64,000 bases of DNA from Burkholderiales bacterium (GCA_017307865.1 JAFKGE010000017.1:118901-182900); one strand, 5' to 3'; counted from the stretch's first letter, positions 8,839 to 17,584 are shown. Made by a program: numbers and translations. The notes: a model not told the origin generated them from the letters alone.

Positions 8839-9633
8839 TCAAACCAGCGCGCGCAGATCGAGCCCCGCCTTGCGCAGTACGCTCCAAAACAGCATGCGCT
8901 CAAGTTGGTCGCGTGGCTCGAAGGCCGCGGCATCGCGCGCGCAGGACAGGCGCACGGCATCGCTCAGGGGAACGTTGGCGCCGCGCAGGCTGTCGGCCAT
9001 CACCTGCACCTCGCAGGCGCGCTGCAGCGTCCACATCCAGCGAAAGGCATTGAACACGTTGCAGCCGGTGCTCAGCAAGCCATGATTGCGCAAGATCATG
9101 ACGCGCTTGCCGCCCAGGCTGGCCGCCAGGCGTGGGCCTTCACCATCGTGCACGGTGATGCCCTCGAAGTCGTGGTAAGCCACGTCGCCGAACAACTCGG
9201 CACCATAAAAATCGTCGTGTCCCAGGCCGGCCTGCTTGCAAGCCACCGCGATGCCGGCCGTGGTATGGATGTGCATCACGCAATGGGCGTCCTGACGCGC
9301 GCCGTGGATGGCGCTGTGAATGACGAAGCCGGCCCGGTTGACCGGGTGCGAGGTGGGCTCTGCGGGCGTTCCGTCCAGGCCTATTCGGACCAGGTTGCGC
9401 GCGGTCACCTCGTTGTAGTTCAGCCCGAACGGGTTGATCAGGAAGGTATCGGGCGTGCCCGGCACCCGCAGCGTGATGTGGTTGAACACCAGCTCGGTCC
9501 AGCCCAGGGCGTCGAACACGCGATAGCAAGCCGCCAGTTCCAGTCGCAGCCGCCATTCGGCAGGGTTCATGTCGGCGGGCCGCAGCGCCTCCAATTCGGT
9601 CAGCGGGTCGGCTTGTGCGGGGGTGGGACTCAC
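8839..9633 (-). CDS. Class II aldolase/adducin family protein
   Basis: Zinc-dependent class II aldolase/adducin fold, 264 residues from GTG 9633. The metal ligands are visible in VMHIHTTAG (HxH) and MILRNHGLLSTG. WTELVFNHITLRVPG and FLINPFGLNYNEVTARNLVRI match the bacterial group annotated as class II aldolase/adducin, some members of which act on sugar phosphates or hydroxy acids; the substrate here is unknown. A GTG start is chosen because AGAAGGA (9642-9648) lies eight bases upstream. The frame continues to an ATG at 9732, but that would put the start only about 30 bases from the divergent LysR gene. The divergent arrangement suggests LysR control. Confidence 0.8.
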   Translation of the reverse strand: MSPTPAQADPLTELEALRPADMNPAEWRLRLELAACYRVFDALGWTELVFNHITLRVPGTPDTFLINPFGLNYNEVTARNLVRIGLDGTPAEPTSHPVNRAGFVIHSAIHGARQDAHCVMHIHTTAGIAVACKQAGLGHDDFYGAELFGDVAYHDFEGITVHDGEGPRLAASLGGKRVMILRNHGLLSTGCNVFNAFRWMWTLQRACEVQVMADSLRGANVPLSDAVRLSCARDAAAFEPRDQLERMLFWSVLRKAGLDLRALV

Positions 9634-9733
9634 GATTGCGTTCCTTCTACAAATGTCACGTTGCCTATCCAGGCGGATGGCTGCAAGTCTAGGAACGAGC
9701 CGCGCAGCGATCAACGGGTGTTCGGCAAACATC

Positions 9734-9741
9734 TTGTTCGA
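9734..9741 (+). promoter_or_regulatory. TTGTTCGA half-site upstream of the LysR gene
   Basis: The octamer TTGTTCGA occurs about 20 bases before the LysR start, in the divergent gap with the aldolase gene. The same octamer forms the left arm of the palindrome at 10751-10772 in front of the binding-protein gene. A shared operator for the LysR protein is an inference. Confidence 0.35.
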
Positions 9742-9761
9742 GTTTCTGGATAATCAAATCC

Positions 9762-10703
9762 ATGAACTGGAACGACTGCGAAATGTTCTGCCACGTGGTC
9801 GAGCACGGCGGCTTCTCGGCCGCTGCCAACTTTCTGAATCACCCCAAGTCCAGCATCAGCAGCGCCGTGCAGCGACTGGAGCAGGAACTGGACACGCGCC
9901 TGTTGGAGCGCACCACCCGCAGCGTGCGCGTGACCGAGGCGGGCGAAATCCTGTTTCGGCGCACGGCCCCCCTGTTCGCGGGCCTGCATGAAGCCTGCGC
10001 CGAGGCCCTGGGTTCGGGCCGTGAGGTCACGGGCATGCTGCGCATCGCCTCGCCTTACGAGTTCGGCGCGCACCACTTGGCGCCGGTGGCCTGCGAACTG
10101 ATGCTGCGCCACCCCAAGCTGCAGGTTCAGATCGACGTCGAGAATCGCCCGATCAATCCGTTGACCGAACCGTACGACATCGTTTTTGCCATGCTGGAGA
10201 GCCAGTTGCCCTCCTCCAGTGTGGTGATCCGGCGCATGTTTTCGCTGCAGCGCGACCTGTTTGCCGCCCCCTCGCTGGTGCGCGACCGGGGCCGCCCGCA
10301 GCGGCCGGACGAACTGCGCCACTGGCCGCTCATCACCAGCTCGGCCGACACCGGCTGGTCCTTCGTCGACAGTGACGGCATCGACCACCAGGTCGCCATC
10401 GCGTCACCCCGCGTCATCAGCGCCAACGCCGACATCCGCATGCAGGCGGCCATGCGCGGGTTGGGCATCACGCGCATCACGGCCAGTTTTTGCGCCGAGG
10501 CCGTGGCCAGCGGCGCGCTCGCGCGCGTGCGCTTTGCGGGCTATACCTGCGAGCCATTGCGCGTGTATGCCCTGTTGCCCGGCAAGAAGTTGCAGCCCGA
10601 GAAAGTGCGGCATTTCCTGGACGCCCTGGCGGGCCACGCCCGCCAGACGCGCGGGGACATGGGCTGGCAGTTTCACCACGACAAGGACGCAGCGCGCATC
10701 TGA
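9762..10703 (+). CDS. LysR-family transcriptional regulator
   Basis: A 313-residue LysR-type regulator. The N-terminal winged helix-turn-helix (about residues 3-61) includes FCHVVEHGGFSAAANFLNHPKSSISSAVQRLEQ and LLERTTRSVRVTEAG; a periplasmic-binding-protein-like effector domain follows (about 90-295). The absence of signal and membrane segments fits a cytoplasmic DNA-binding protein. It is divergent from a class II aldolase gene and followed, 178 bases later on the same strand, by a Liv-type binding protein gene. LysR proteins commonly control a divergent neighbour and themselves. The effector is unknown. Confidence 0.92.
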   Translation: MNWNDCEMFCHVVEHGGFSAAANFLNHPKSSISSAVQRLEQELDTRLLERTTRSVRVTEAGEILFRRTAPLFAGLHEACAEALGSGREVTGMLRIASPYEFGAHHLAPVACELMLRHPKLQVQIDVENRPINPLTEPYDIVFAMLESQLPSSSVVIRRMFSLQRDLFAAPSLVRDRGRPQRPDELRHWPLITSSADTGWSFVDSDGIDHQVAIASPRVISANADIRMQAAMRGLGITRITASFCAEAVASGALARVRFAGYTCEPLRVYALLPGKKLQPEKVRHFLDALAGHARQTRGDMGWQFHHDKDAARI

Positions 10704-10750
10704 GCCCCGCACAACGGCTGACCCCTTGTGCGTTCCCCCACCACGCGGCA

Positions 10751-10772
10751 ATTGTTCGATTCGTCGAACAAT
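10751..10772. promoter_or_regulatory. Perfect palindrome upstream of binding-protein gene
   Basis: ATTGTTCGA (10751-10759) and TCGAACAAT (10764-10772) are perfect 9-base inverted arms around a TTCG spacer. It lies in the 178-base gap between the LysR stop and the binding-protein start. It could be an operator. A very short hairpin with a TTCG loop is also possible, but no U-run follows, so it is not an intrinsic terminator. Confidence 0.6.
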
Positions 10773-10881
10773 CTGTTCGCGGTTTTGATCTTTATCACCT
10801 CTCCTTCGGGCTTTACGGTTCATGCTGCGCTGTCGCCGTGGGTGATGGCTCTTTTTCTCATCACGAACGGAGACAAGCCCG

Positions 10882-12051
10882 ATGCCGGCATTCAACACCT
10901 GGAAGTTTTCCCGCCCCGTCCTGGCGCTGCTGGTGAGCGCAACGGCCGCATTGTCTGCGCAGGCCCAGATCAAGGTGGGTGTGGTGCTGTCGACGACCGG
11001 CCCCGCCTCCTCGCTGGGCATTCCCGAGCGCAAGACGATCGAGTTGTTCCCCAAGGAAGTCGCGGGCCAAAAGATCGAGTACACCATCCTCGACGACGCC
11101 TCCGACCCGACGGGCGCCGTCAAGGCCACGCGCAAGCTGGTGTCCGAGGACGGGGTGCACCTGGTCATCGGCGCCACCACGACGCCCAGCTCGCTGGCCA
11201 TGCGCGACGTGGTGGCCGACGCGGGCGTGCCGCAGATCTCGATCGCCGCCGGCCGCAGCATCGTCTTTCCGGTCGACGAAAAGCGCAAATGGGTCTTCAA
11301 CACCGCCCCCACCACCTCGCTGATGGCCGGCGCCGTGGTGCAGCACATGAAGAAAAAGGGCGTGAAGACGGCCGCCTACATCGGCTTCGACGATGCCTTT
11401 GGCGAAGACTGGGCGACCAACTTTGCCGAGGCCGCCAAGGCCGCCGGCATCGAGGTGGTGGCCAGCGAGCGCTACAGCCGAGCAGCCACCTCGGCGACGG
11501 GCCAAACCCTGCACATCAAGGCCGCAAAACCCGATGCGGTGATGATCGGCGCCTCGGGCACTGCGGCGGCGCTACCCGAGCGCTCATTCAAGCAGATTGG
11601 CTATACCGGAACGCTCTACCAAAGCGGCGGCGTGGGCAACCCGGACTTCCTGCGCATCTGCGGCGCCGACTGCAATGGCACCGTGGTGGCCGTCGCGCCC
11701 GGCATGGTGGCGCGCCAGTTGCCTCAAGACAGCCCCATCAAGCAGTCGGCCATGCGCTTTGCCGACACCTACGAAGGCGTGTACGGCACGAAATCCATCA
11801 CGCAGTTCGGCGCCAACGCGTGGGACTCGGGCGTTCTGTTCGAGCATGCCGTGCCGGTTGCGCTCAAGCAGGCCAAGCCGGGCGACAGCGCCGCCTTTCG
11901 CAAGGCGCTGCGTGACGCACTGGAGGGGCTGAAGGACGTACCCGCCGCCGGTGGCATCTACACCATGACCCCAGACAACCACAACGGCCTGAACGATCTG
12001 GGCGTTGTGCTGGTGAGGATCGTCGATGGCGACTGGCAGCTGGAAAAATGA
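10882..12051 (+). CDS. Liv-type ABC transporter substrate-binding protein
   Basis: Periplasmic solute-binding protein of the branched-chain amino acid (LivJ/LivK, type I fold) family, 389 residues. A signal peptide is clear (residues 1-28, cleavage near SAQA|QIKVG). The mature start IKVGVVLSTTGPASSLGIPERK and later DDASDPTGAVKATRKLV and GFDDAFGEDWATNF are typical. No permease or ATPase genes accompany it, so it is an orphan relying on components elsewhere. Family members bind amino acids, short amides or aromatic acids. GGAG lies 13 bases before the ATG. The LysR gene is just upstream and a strong intrinsic terminator lies 60 bases after the stop. A second Liv-type binding protein lies at 55779-56918. 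Confidence 0.9.
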   Translation: MPAFNTWKFSRPVLALLVSATAALSAQAQIKVGVVLSTTGPASSLGIPERKTIELFPKEVAGQKIEYTILDDASDPTGAVKATRKLVSEDGVHLVIGATTTPSSLAMRDVVADAGVPQISIAAGRSIVFPVDEKRKWVFNTAPTTSLMAGAVVQHMKKKGVKTAAYIGFDDAFGEDWATNFAEAAKAAGIEVVASERYSRAATSATGQTLHIKAAKPDAVMIGASGTAAALPERSFKQIGYTGTLYQSGGVGNPDFLRICGADCNGTVVAVAPGMVARQLPQDSPIKQSAMRFADTYEGVYGTKSITQFGANAWDSGVLFEHAVPVALKQAKPGDSAAFRKALRDALEGLKDVPAAGGIYTMTPDNHNGLNDLGVVLVRIVDGDWQLEK

Positions 12052-12110
12052 GACTACACTGAACCATCGAGAGGCCGCAGCGCCAGCAGTTGCGGCCCAT
12101 CCGCCAGTCG

Positions 12111-12133
12111 ACCCGCTTGCGAGCGGGTTTTTT
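12111..12133 (+). terminator. Intrinsic terminator after binding-protein gene
   Basis: The stem ACCCGCT (12111-12117) pairs with AGCGGGT (12122-12128) across a TGCG loop, followed by a run of six T. Its presence also argues that gabD starts downstream at 12198. Confidence 0.88.
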
Positions 12134-12197
12134 CCTTCCCCATCGTCAAGCGGGCGTGCCGGGCCCTTGGCGTTTTCATTGGATCGAGACGCATCGC

Positions 12198-13670
12198 ATG
12201 GACCGCTCAGCCTCCCCCCTCGCCCAACTCCATGACCCCAGCCTGCTCGTCACCGACGGCCTGATCAACGGCAGGTGGGTCAAGGGCAGCGCGCGCTTCG
12301 ACGTGCTGGACCCGGCCACCGGTCGCAAGCTGGCCGACGTGGCCGACCTGGGCGCCAAGGAGACCAAGGCCGCCATCCAGGCCGCCAACGCGGCCTGGCC
12401 GGCCTGGCGCGGCCTGACGGCCAAGCAGCGCCACGCCGTGCTGATGAAGTGGTATCACCTGCTGATGGAGCACCAGGACGACCTGGCGCGCCTGATGACG
12501 GCCGAACAGGGCAAGCCCCTGCCCGAGGCCAAGGGCGAGGTGGCCTACGGCGCCAGCTTTGTCGAGTGGTTCGCCGAGGAGGCCAAGCGCGTGCACGGCC
12601 AGACGCTGCCCACCTTCGACAACAACAAGCGCCTGGCGGTGATCCAGCAGCCGATCGGCGTGTGCGCCGCCATCACGCCGTGGAACTTTCCGCTGGCCAT
12701 GATCACGCGCAAGGTGGCGCCGGCGCTGGCCGCCGGCTGCACGGTGGTCATCAAGCCGGCCGAGCTGACGCCGCTGACGGCCCTGGCCGCCGCCGAGCTG
12801 GCGCAGCGCGCGGGCCTGCCGGCGGGCGTGGTCAACGTCGTCACCGGCATCGACGCGCCGGCCATCGGCCGCGTGCTGTGCGAGAGCGAGGTGGTGCGCC
12901 ACCTGTCCTTCACCGGCTCGACCGAGGTGGGCCGCATCCTGGCCGCGCAGTGCGCGCCCACGGTCAAGAAGATGTCGCTGGAGCTGGGCGGCAACGCGCC
13001 CTTCATCGTGTTCGACGACGCCGACCTGGACTCGGCGGTCGAGGGCGCGCTGGCCAGCAAATACCGCAACGCCGGCCAGACCTGCGTGTGCGCCAACCGC
13101 CTGTACGTGCAGGACGGCGTGTACGACGCCTTCGTCAAGAAGCTGGCCGCCAAGGTCAAGGCGATGAAGGTGGGCAACGGCTTCGACGAGGGCGTGAGTG
13201 TCGGCCCGCTGATCGAACCCGCGGCCCTGACCAAGGTGGAAAAGCACGTCAAGGACGCGGTCAAGAAGGGCGGCAAGCTGGTTACCGGCGGCAGCCGGCT
13301 CAAGGGACAGTTCTTCGAACCCACCGTCATCTCGGGCGCGACGGCGCAGATGCTGGTGGCGCGCGAGGAAACCTTCGGCCCGCTGGCGCCGGTGTTCCGC
13401 TTCACGACCGAGCAGGAGGCCATCGACGCCGCCAACGCCACCATCTTCGGCCTGGCCAGCTACTTTTACGCGCGCGACATCGGCCGCATCACGCGCGTGA
13501 GCGAGGCGCTCGAGTACGGTATGGTCGGCATCAACACGGGGCTGATCTCGACCGAGCACGTGCCCTTCGGCGGCGTCAAGCAGTCGGGCCTGGGGCGCGA
13601 GGGCTCGACGCACGGCATCGACGAATACTTGGAGATGAAGTATTTGTGCACGGGGGATGTGCTGAAGTAA
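12198..13670 (+). CDS. gabD: NAD(P)-dependent succinate-semialdehyde dehydrogenase
   Basis: Aldehyde dehydrogenase superfamily, 490 residues, best matching GabD, which oxidises succinate semialdehyde to succinate at the end of the GABA route. Landmarks: ITPWNFPLAMITRKVAPALAAG, the GSTEVGR cofactor-binding loop, catalytic Glu in LELGGNAPFIVF, and catalytic Cys in NAGQTCVCANR (two Cys two residues apart, as in GabD). The C-terminus has EHVPFGGVKQSGLGREGS. ATG 12198 is chosen because an intrinsic terminator occupies the open stretch upstream. No gabT or GABA permease is nearby, so the physiological aldehyde is not settled. Other short-chain semialdehyde dehydrogenases, such as glutarate semialdehyde dehydrogenase, look almost identical. 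Confidence 0.88.
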   Translation: MDRSASPLAQLHDPSLLVTDGLINGRWVKGSARFDVLDPATGRKLADVADLGAKETKAAIQAANAAWPAWRGLTAKQRHAVLMKWYHLLMEHQDDLARLMTAEQGKPLPEAKGEVAYGASFVEWFAEEAKRVHGQTLPTFDNNKRLAVIQQPIGVCAAITPWNFPLAMITRKVAPALAAGCTVVIKPAELTPLTALAAAELAQRAGLPAGVVNVVTGIDAPAIGRVLCESEVVRHLSFTGSTEVGRILAAQCAPTVKKMSLELGGNAPFIVFDDADLDSAVEGALASKYRNAGQTCVCANRLYVQDGVYDAFVKKLAAKVKAMKVGNGFDEGVSVGPLIEPAALTKVEKHVKDAVKKGGKLVTGGSRLKGQFFEPTVISGATAQMLVAREETFGPLAPVFRFTTEQEAIDAANATIFGLASYFYARDIGRITRVSEALEYGMVGINTGLISTEHVPFGGVKQSGLGREGSTHGIDEYLEMKYLCTGDVLK

Positions 13671-14238
13671 ACCTCTGGCACGCAAAGCGCAAGGGACATT
13701 CTCTCACCCCCTCGGGAGCCGGTTGGAGTGGGGGCCAGCAGCCTTTCCCGAGGCGTACGGCCCGAGGCATCCCGCCTACCCCCCCCGCCCGCCAAGGCGT
13801 CAGTTCGACCCTCGCGTGAACACCGGGCGCGCGTGGTTGATCTCGACAGCGCCAACTCGCGGTCGACGCCTTCCGTTTCCGGCCGTCGTGAAGCCCAGAA
13901 CCGGAAAGATTATCCAAGCTGCTGAATAGTCTGTCCGGCAATATGCGATTGATCGCACGGCCTCGTCTTTCTAGACTGCAGGCATCGTTTCTGACCTTTC
14001 GACAAGGGCAGAGTCATCAGCATCGACGGTATTGATGCCATTTTCCCTGAAGGCTACGACGCTTGTTGGTACGCGGCAGCATGGGTCAAGAAACCGATCC
14101 ACGGCCAGAAACAGACGTGCGTGATCTTGAAAAGCACGCCGCCAACCGACCACGGCATGAGCAAGTGGTCTTGTGTTCGTTCGGGATGGTGGATGAACCG
14201 CAAGTGCAGACATCGCATAAATCAGCAAAGGAAATCGA
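13671..14238. other. Intergenic stretch of 568 bases, no convincing gene
   Basis: The first 250 bases are GC-rich without a recognisable product. From about 13940 the sequence is less GC-rich and holds a possible promoter with a palindrome. An open frame from about 13997 runs into the monooxygenase gene, with its first usable start a GTG at 14121, but matches nothing I recognise. A long leader or a decayed gene are both possible. Confidence 0.5.
13944..13977 (+). promoter_or_regulatory. Possible sigma70 promoter with palindrome
   Basis: TTGATC (13949-13954), a 17-base spacer and TAGACT (13972-13977) resemble -35/-10 elements (four of six each). TGCGAT and ATCGCA (13944-13957, two-base spacer) form a palindrome over the -35. 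It would drive the monooxygenase gene through a leader of about 255 bases. Prediction only. Confidence 0.35.
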
Positions 14239-15450
14239 ATGCTCAGCAAGGCGACAAGGATCGCAATCATTGGCGGAGGGCTGGGCGGCCTCTCCGCGGC
14301 GATTGCACTGAAGAAGATCGCGGGGGTTCAAGCCACCGTATTCGAGCAATCCAACAAGCACGACGAGGTGGGTGCCGGCGTAACCATCGCACCCAACGCT
14401 TGTCGGGTACTCGACAAGCTGGGCTTGCTCGAGCCGATGCGGCGCGCAGGCGCGATACCGGACGGACACGGCGTTTATCTGGATGCCATGGGCAATGTGG
14501 TCACTGACGCCGCCTGGGAAGATACGTCGAGGCAATACCAGAATATCGGCATGTATCGGCCTGACATGATCGATATTCTGGCGAAAGCCGTGGATCCCGA
14601 GGCAATTCGGTTGCACCACCGGGCCAAGTCGGTCGAAATATTGGATTCTGGCGTGCGCGTCCAATTCGAAAACGGCAAGCAAGAAGACTTCGACGCCGTC
14701 ATCGGCGCGGACGGGATTCGCTCGGTGGTGCGCAAGACCGTGGGGCAGCCAACCCATTTCGTTTACTCCGGATACATGGCCTATCGGGGCGTGATCGATG
14801 CCGCCGACCTCCCCAAGGACTGGAAGCGGATCAGCCAGACCTGGATGGGCAACGACCGACACTTGATGACCTATCCGTTGCAGCAATACAAGCTGTACAA
14901 CTACGTCGCCTGCGTACCGAGCGACCGGCCTCTCAAGGGCCCCTGGTCCGGCCCTGCGGACGTGGCCGAAGTGCATGCCGAGTTCAGTCGCCAGAAATGG
15001 GATCCGAGGGTTGAGCAGTTTCTTTCGGCGATCAAGGAAACCTTCTGGTGGGGTTTGTTCGACATCGAACCCCTCACCAACTGGTCACGCGGCCCCATCG
15101 CGCTGCTGGGTGACGCGGCACACAGCATGATCCCCCACCAGGGCCAAGGAGTGAATCAGGCGTTCGAAGACTGCATCACGCTTGCATTTTTTCTCAAGGA
15201 AGCTGACAGCGTCAGCGATATTCCCGAAGCCTTCCGGCGCTATACCGCCGCGCGCATGCAACGCGCGGCCATCCTGCAAGTGGGCTCACGCAGAGCGGGT
15301 GCGATGTTCGACTCGCAATTGCAATTCACCAATACCAGAAAGCGCAACGTCGACATCGCCTCCGGGCGCGATTTCCGCAGGGCGGTCGTTTTCGATTACG
15401 ACGCACTGAAAGTGGCTGAAAACACACTGAAACGATTCCAGAGGGTTTGA
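14239..15450 (+). CDS. FAD-dependent monooxygenase, salicylate hydroxylase-like
   Basis: Group A flavoprotein monooxygenase of the p-hydroxybenzoate/salicylate hydroxylase superfamily, 403 residues. It has the Rossmann motif IAIIGGGLGGLSAAIAL (about 8-24), the DG motif VIGADGIRSVVR (about 155), and the GD motif ALLGDAAHSMIPHQGQGVNQAFEDC (about 287-310). No signal peptide. AAAGGA lies just upstream of ATG 14239. The downstream NADP-binding gene starts five bases after its stop, so they form a two-gene unit. Family members hydroxylate phenolic or nicotinate-type rings using NAD(P)H; the substrate here is unknown. Codon use is visibly less GC-rich than in the surrounding genes, which fits recent acquisition. 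Confidence 0.85.
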   Translation: MLSKATRIAIIGGGLGGLSAAIALKKIAGVQATVFEQSNKHDEVGAGVTIAPNACRVLDKLGLLEPMRRAGAIPDGHGVYLDAMGNVVTDAAWEDTSRQYQNIGMYRPDMIDILAKAVDPEAIRLHHRAKSVEILDSGVRVQFENGKQEDFDAVIGADGIRSVVRKTVGQPTHFVYSGYMAYRGVIDAADLPKDWKRISQTWMGNDRHLMTYPLQQYKLYNYVACVPSDRPLKGPWSGPADVAEVHAEFSRQKWDPRVEQFLSAIKETFWWGLFDIEPLTNWSRGPIALLGDAAHSMIPHQGQGVNQAFEDCITLAFFLKEADSVSDIPEAFRRYTAARMQRAAILQVGSRRAGAMFDSQLQFTNTRKRNVDIASGRDFRRAVVFDYDALKVAENTLKRFQRV

Positions 15451-15455
15451 TTCAT

Positions 15456-16073
15456 ATGACATCGATCAGCATTATTGGCAGAGGAAAAATGGGGTCGGCA
15501 ATCGCGAACATCGCTGAACTTGCCGGAGCCCACGTCCAAATCGTCAATCGCAGTGCCACGCCCAGCAAGGACCACCCGCATGCCACGTATTCGGTTCTTG
15601 GCGACGACCTGACCGGTGATCTGGTGGTTTTCGCCATTCCCTATGGAGCTTATTCAAGCATATTGGGACATTACCGGAACCGACTGGGTGGCAAAGTCGT
15701 GATCGACATCAGCAACCCCATTGATTTCACGACGTATGAACAGCCAGCGGCGCTGCAGAATTCTTCCACGGCGCTTGAACTTGCCAAGCAGCTTCCCCAA
15801 GACGCCGCCGTCCTGAAGGCGTTCAACGTCAATCTCGCCGACACGCTCATTGCCCGCACGAATGGGACGACAACGACGACGGTCCTGTTCGCCGGAGATC
15901 ACGCGGAGGGGAAGATTGCGCTCACGGATCTCCTTAGAGCGGCGGGCCTTCGTGCCGTCGACGCCGGGCCTCTGCAGCGTTCGAGGCAACTTGAGGCGAT
16001 CGGCTTCCTGCAGATGGTGCTGGCATCGTCCGGGAAGACACGCTTTGAATCGGGCTTCACCCTGCTGCCTTGA
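15456..16073 (+). CDS. NADP-binding oxidoreductase, F420-reductase-like
   Basis: A small Rossmann protein of 205 residues, similar to the NADPH:F420 oxidoreductase / NAD(P)-binding domain family. The N-terminus SISIIGRGKMGSAIANIAELAG carries GxGxMG, and VVIDISNPIDF, VLKAFNVN and GLRAVDAGPLQRSRQLE are typical of the group. Many bacterial members have no F420 and act as generic NADP-dependent reductases. ATG 15456 lies ten bases behind GAGGG; a TTG at 15447 that overlaps the monooxygenase stop is an alternative. The tight coupling to the monooxygenase suggests a shared pathway, perhaps supplying electrons or reducing the product, but this is inference. It shares the lower GC of its partner. Confidence 0.75.
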   Translation: MTSISIIGRGKMGSAIANIAELAGAHVQIVNRSATPSKDHPHATYSVLGDDLTGDLVVFAIPYGAYSSILGHYRNRLGGKVVIDISNPIDFTTYEQPAALQNSSTALELAKQLPQDAAVLKAFNVNLADTLIARTNGTTTTTVLFAGDHAEGKIALTDLLRAAGLRAVDAGPLQRSRQLEAIGFLQMVLASSGKTRFESGFTLLP

Positions 16074-16153
16074 TCGATTGCGACCCATGGCAAGATTGGC
16101 ATGACGTGGGTCGCCAAAACCGGCAAAGCGCGTCACGGCCTCCGGTTCGTACC

Positions 16154-17533
16154 CTATGGGGCACCGCCCGCCAGCCGCCGCAGCACGCCGCACCCCGCCC
16201 GCACGCCGCAGGCCAGGCTGGCCGTGAGCAGGTAGCCGCCGGTGGGCGCTTCCCAGTCCAGCATCTCGCCGGCGCAGAACACGCCGGGCAGGCGGCGCAG
16301 TTCCAGGTCCTCGGTCAGCGCACTGAGCCGCACGCCGCCGGCGGTACTGATGGCCTCCGCCACCGGGCGCGGCGCGCGCAGCGTGATCGGCAAGGCGACG
16401 ATGGCCTGCGCCACAGCCTGGGGGTCTTTCAACTGTTCGGGCGTCAGCCGCTCGTGCAGCAGCGCCATGTGCACGCCGCCCAGTCCCAGACGGCTTTTCA
16501 GGTGCGAGGACAGGCTGCGGCTGCCGCGCGGGTGCGCCACCTCGGCCGCCACCTGCGCGGGGGTGCGGGCGGGCAGCAGGTTCAGGTGCAGTGTGGCCTG
16601 GCCCTGCGCTGCGATCTCGCCCCGCAGCAAGCTGCTGGCGGCATAGACCAGGCTGCCTTCGATGCCGGTGGCGGTCAGCACGAATTCGCCGCGCCGCTCG
16701 AACCGCCGGCCCTGGCTGTCGGCAAAGCTCAACACCACGTTCTTCAGCGGCTGGCCGGCAAAGTGCTCGGCCAGGTAGGGCGACCAGCCGACGCCCTCCT
16801 CGGCGTCTGACGCGGCCTCGCCCACCGGCCCGCCGCGCGGCGCCACGTCGAAGCCGCAGTTGGCCGGCGCGAGCGGCGCCACCTCCACCCCCGCCTGCGC
16901 CAGCCAGGGTGCCCAGGCACCGTCCGAGCCCAGGCGCGGCCAGCTGGCGCCGCCCAGGGCCAGCACGGCGGCGCGTGGATGCAGCGTCATCGTGCCATCG
17001 GGTGTTTCAAAGCAAAAAGTGGCTCCAGCGCCCGTTGAACAAGCGCTGGCAGCTATGAAATCATGAGTATCCGGCACCCAACCGACCCAGCGATGCCGCA
17101 TGAAAAAGCGCACCGGCACGGCGCCCGGCACCTGCGGCGCGCGCAGGCGTTGCAGCCAGGCGCGCAGCAAGGGTGCGGCCTTCATCTCGGTCGGAAACAC
17201 GCGCCCGGACGTGCCGACGAAGGTCTGCACCCCCAGCCCCGCCGCCCAGTCGCGCACCGCGTCGGGGCCGAAGTCGCGCAGCCAGCTCGCCACGGCCTCG
17301 GCGGCGCCCGGCTCGCCCTCGCTCTGCCGAAAGCGGCCGATGAAGGGCGCCAGCGGCTCGGAATGCGTCAGGTTCAGGCCGCCGCGCCCGGCCAGCAAAA
17401 ACTTGCGCCCGGCCGAAGGCATGGCGTCGAACACCGCCACCGCCACGCCGGCGCGCGACAGCACATCGGCGGCCATCAGGCCGGCGGGGCCGGCGCCGAT
17501 GACGGCAATGGAATCGGGGGGCAAGTCGGACAT
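16154..17533 (-). CDS. BaiN/HI0933-type FAD-binding protein
   Basis: FAD flavoprotein of the HI0933/BaiN/YhiN family (often labelled NAD(P)/FAD-dependent or aminoacetone oxidase family), 459 residues. The N-terminus IAVIGAGPAGLMAADVLSRAG binds FAD; KFLLAGRGGLNLTHSE and FVGTSGRVFPTEMKAAPLL are family signatures. The C-terminus has GVRLSALTEDLELRRLPGVFCAGEMLDWEAPTGGYLLTASLACG. Function in most bacteria is unproven. An oddity lies at about residues 156-176 (17004-17064), where a copy of the dispersed CAAGCGC repeat is read through in frame and encodes DFIAASACSTGAGATFCF. This falls inside a domain that otherwise looks intact, so it may be a tolerated surface insertion. Confidence 0.87.
   Translation of the reverse strand: MSDLPPDSIAVIGAGPAGLMAADVLSRAGVAVAVFDAMPSAGRKFLLAGRGGLNLTHSEPLAPFIGRFRQSEGEPGAAEAVASWLRDFGPDAVRDWAAGLGVQTFVGTSGRVFPTEMKAAPLLRAWLQRLRAPQVPGAVPVRFFMRHRWVGWVPDTHDFIAASACSTGAGATFCFETPDGTMTLHPRAAVLALGGASWPRLGSDGAWAPWLAQAGVEVAPLAPANCGFDVAPRGGPVGEAASDAEEGVGWSPYLAEHFAGQPLKNVVLSFADSQGRRFERRGEFVLTATGIEGSLVYAASSLLRGEIAAQGQATLHLNLLPARTPAQVAAEVAHPRGSRSLSSHLKSRLGLGGVHMALLHERLTPEQLKDPQAVAQAIVALPITLRAPRPVAEAISTAGGVRLSALTEDLELRRLPGVFCAGEMLDWEAPTGGYLLTASLACGVRAGCGVLRRLAGGAP
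17004..17064 (+). repeat. Dispersed repeat, copy 2 (inside flavoprotein gene)
   Basis: It reads GCAAAAAGTGGCTCCAGCGC, then CCGTTGAACAAGCGCTGGCA and GCTATGAAATCATGAG. CCAGCGC and GCGCTGG form inverted arms. The copy lies fully inside the BaiN-type gene on the opposite strand and keeps that frame open. It closely resembles the intergenic copy at 37238. Confidence 0.85.
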
Positions 17534-17584
17534 CGGCGCAGGGCACGGGGCGATGCGCCGATTGTCGCGGAAGGCGCGCCGCTG

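Noticed and set aside
9634..9732. Longer N-terminus for the class II aldolase
   Set aside because: The extension lacks similarity to the family, while a good ribosome site supports GTG 9633.
13723..14240. Possible small genes in the gabD-monooxygenase gap
   Set aside because: Open stretches exist, but there is no good ribosome site or recognisable family, and the most protein-like stretch lacks a start codon upstream.
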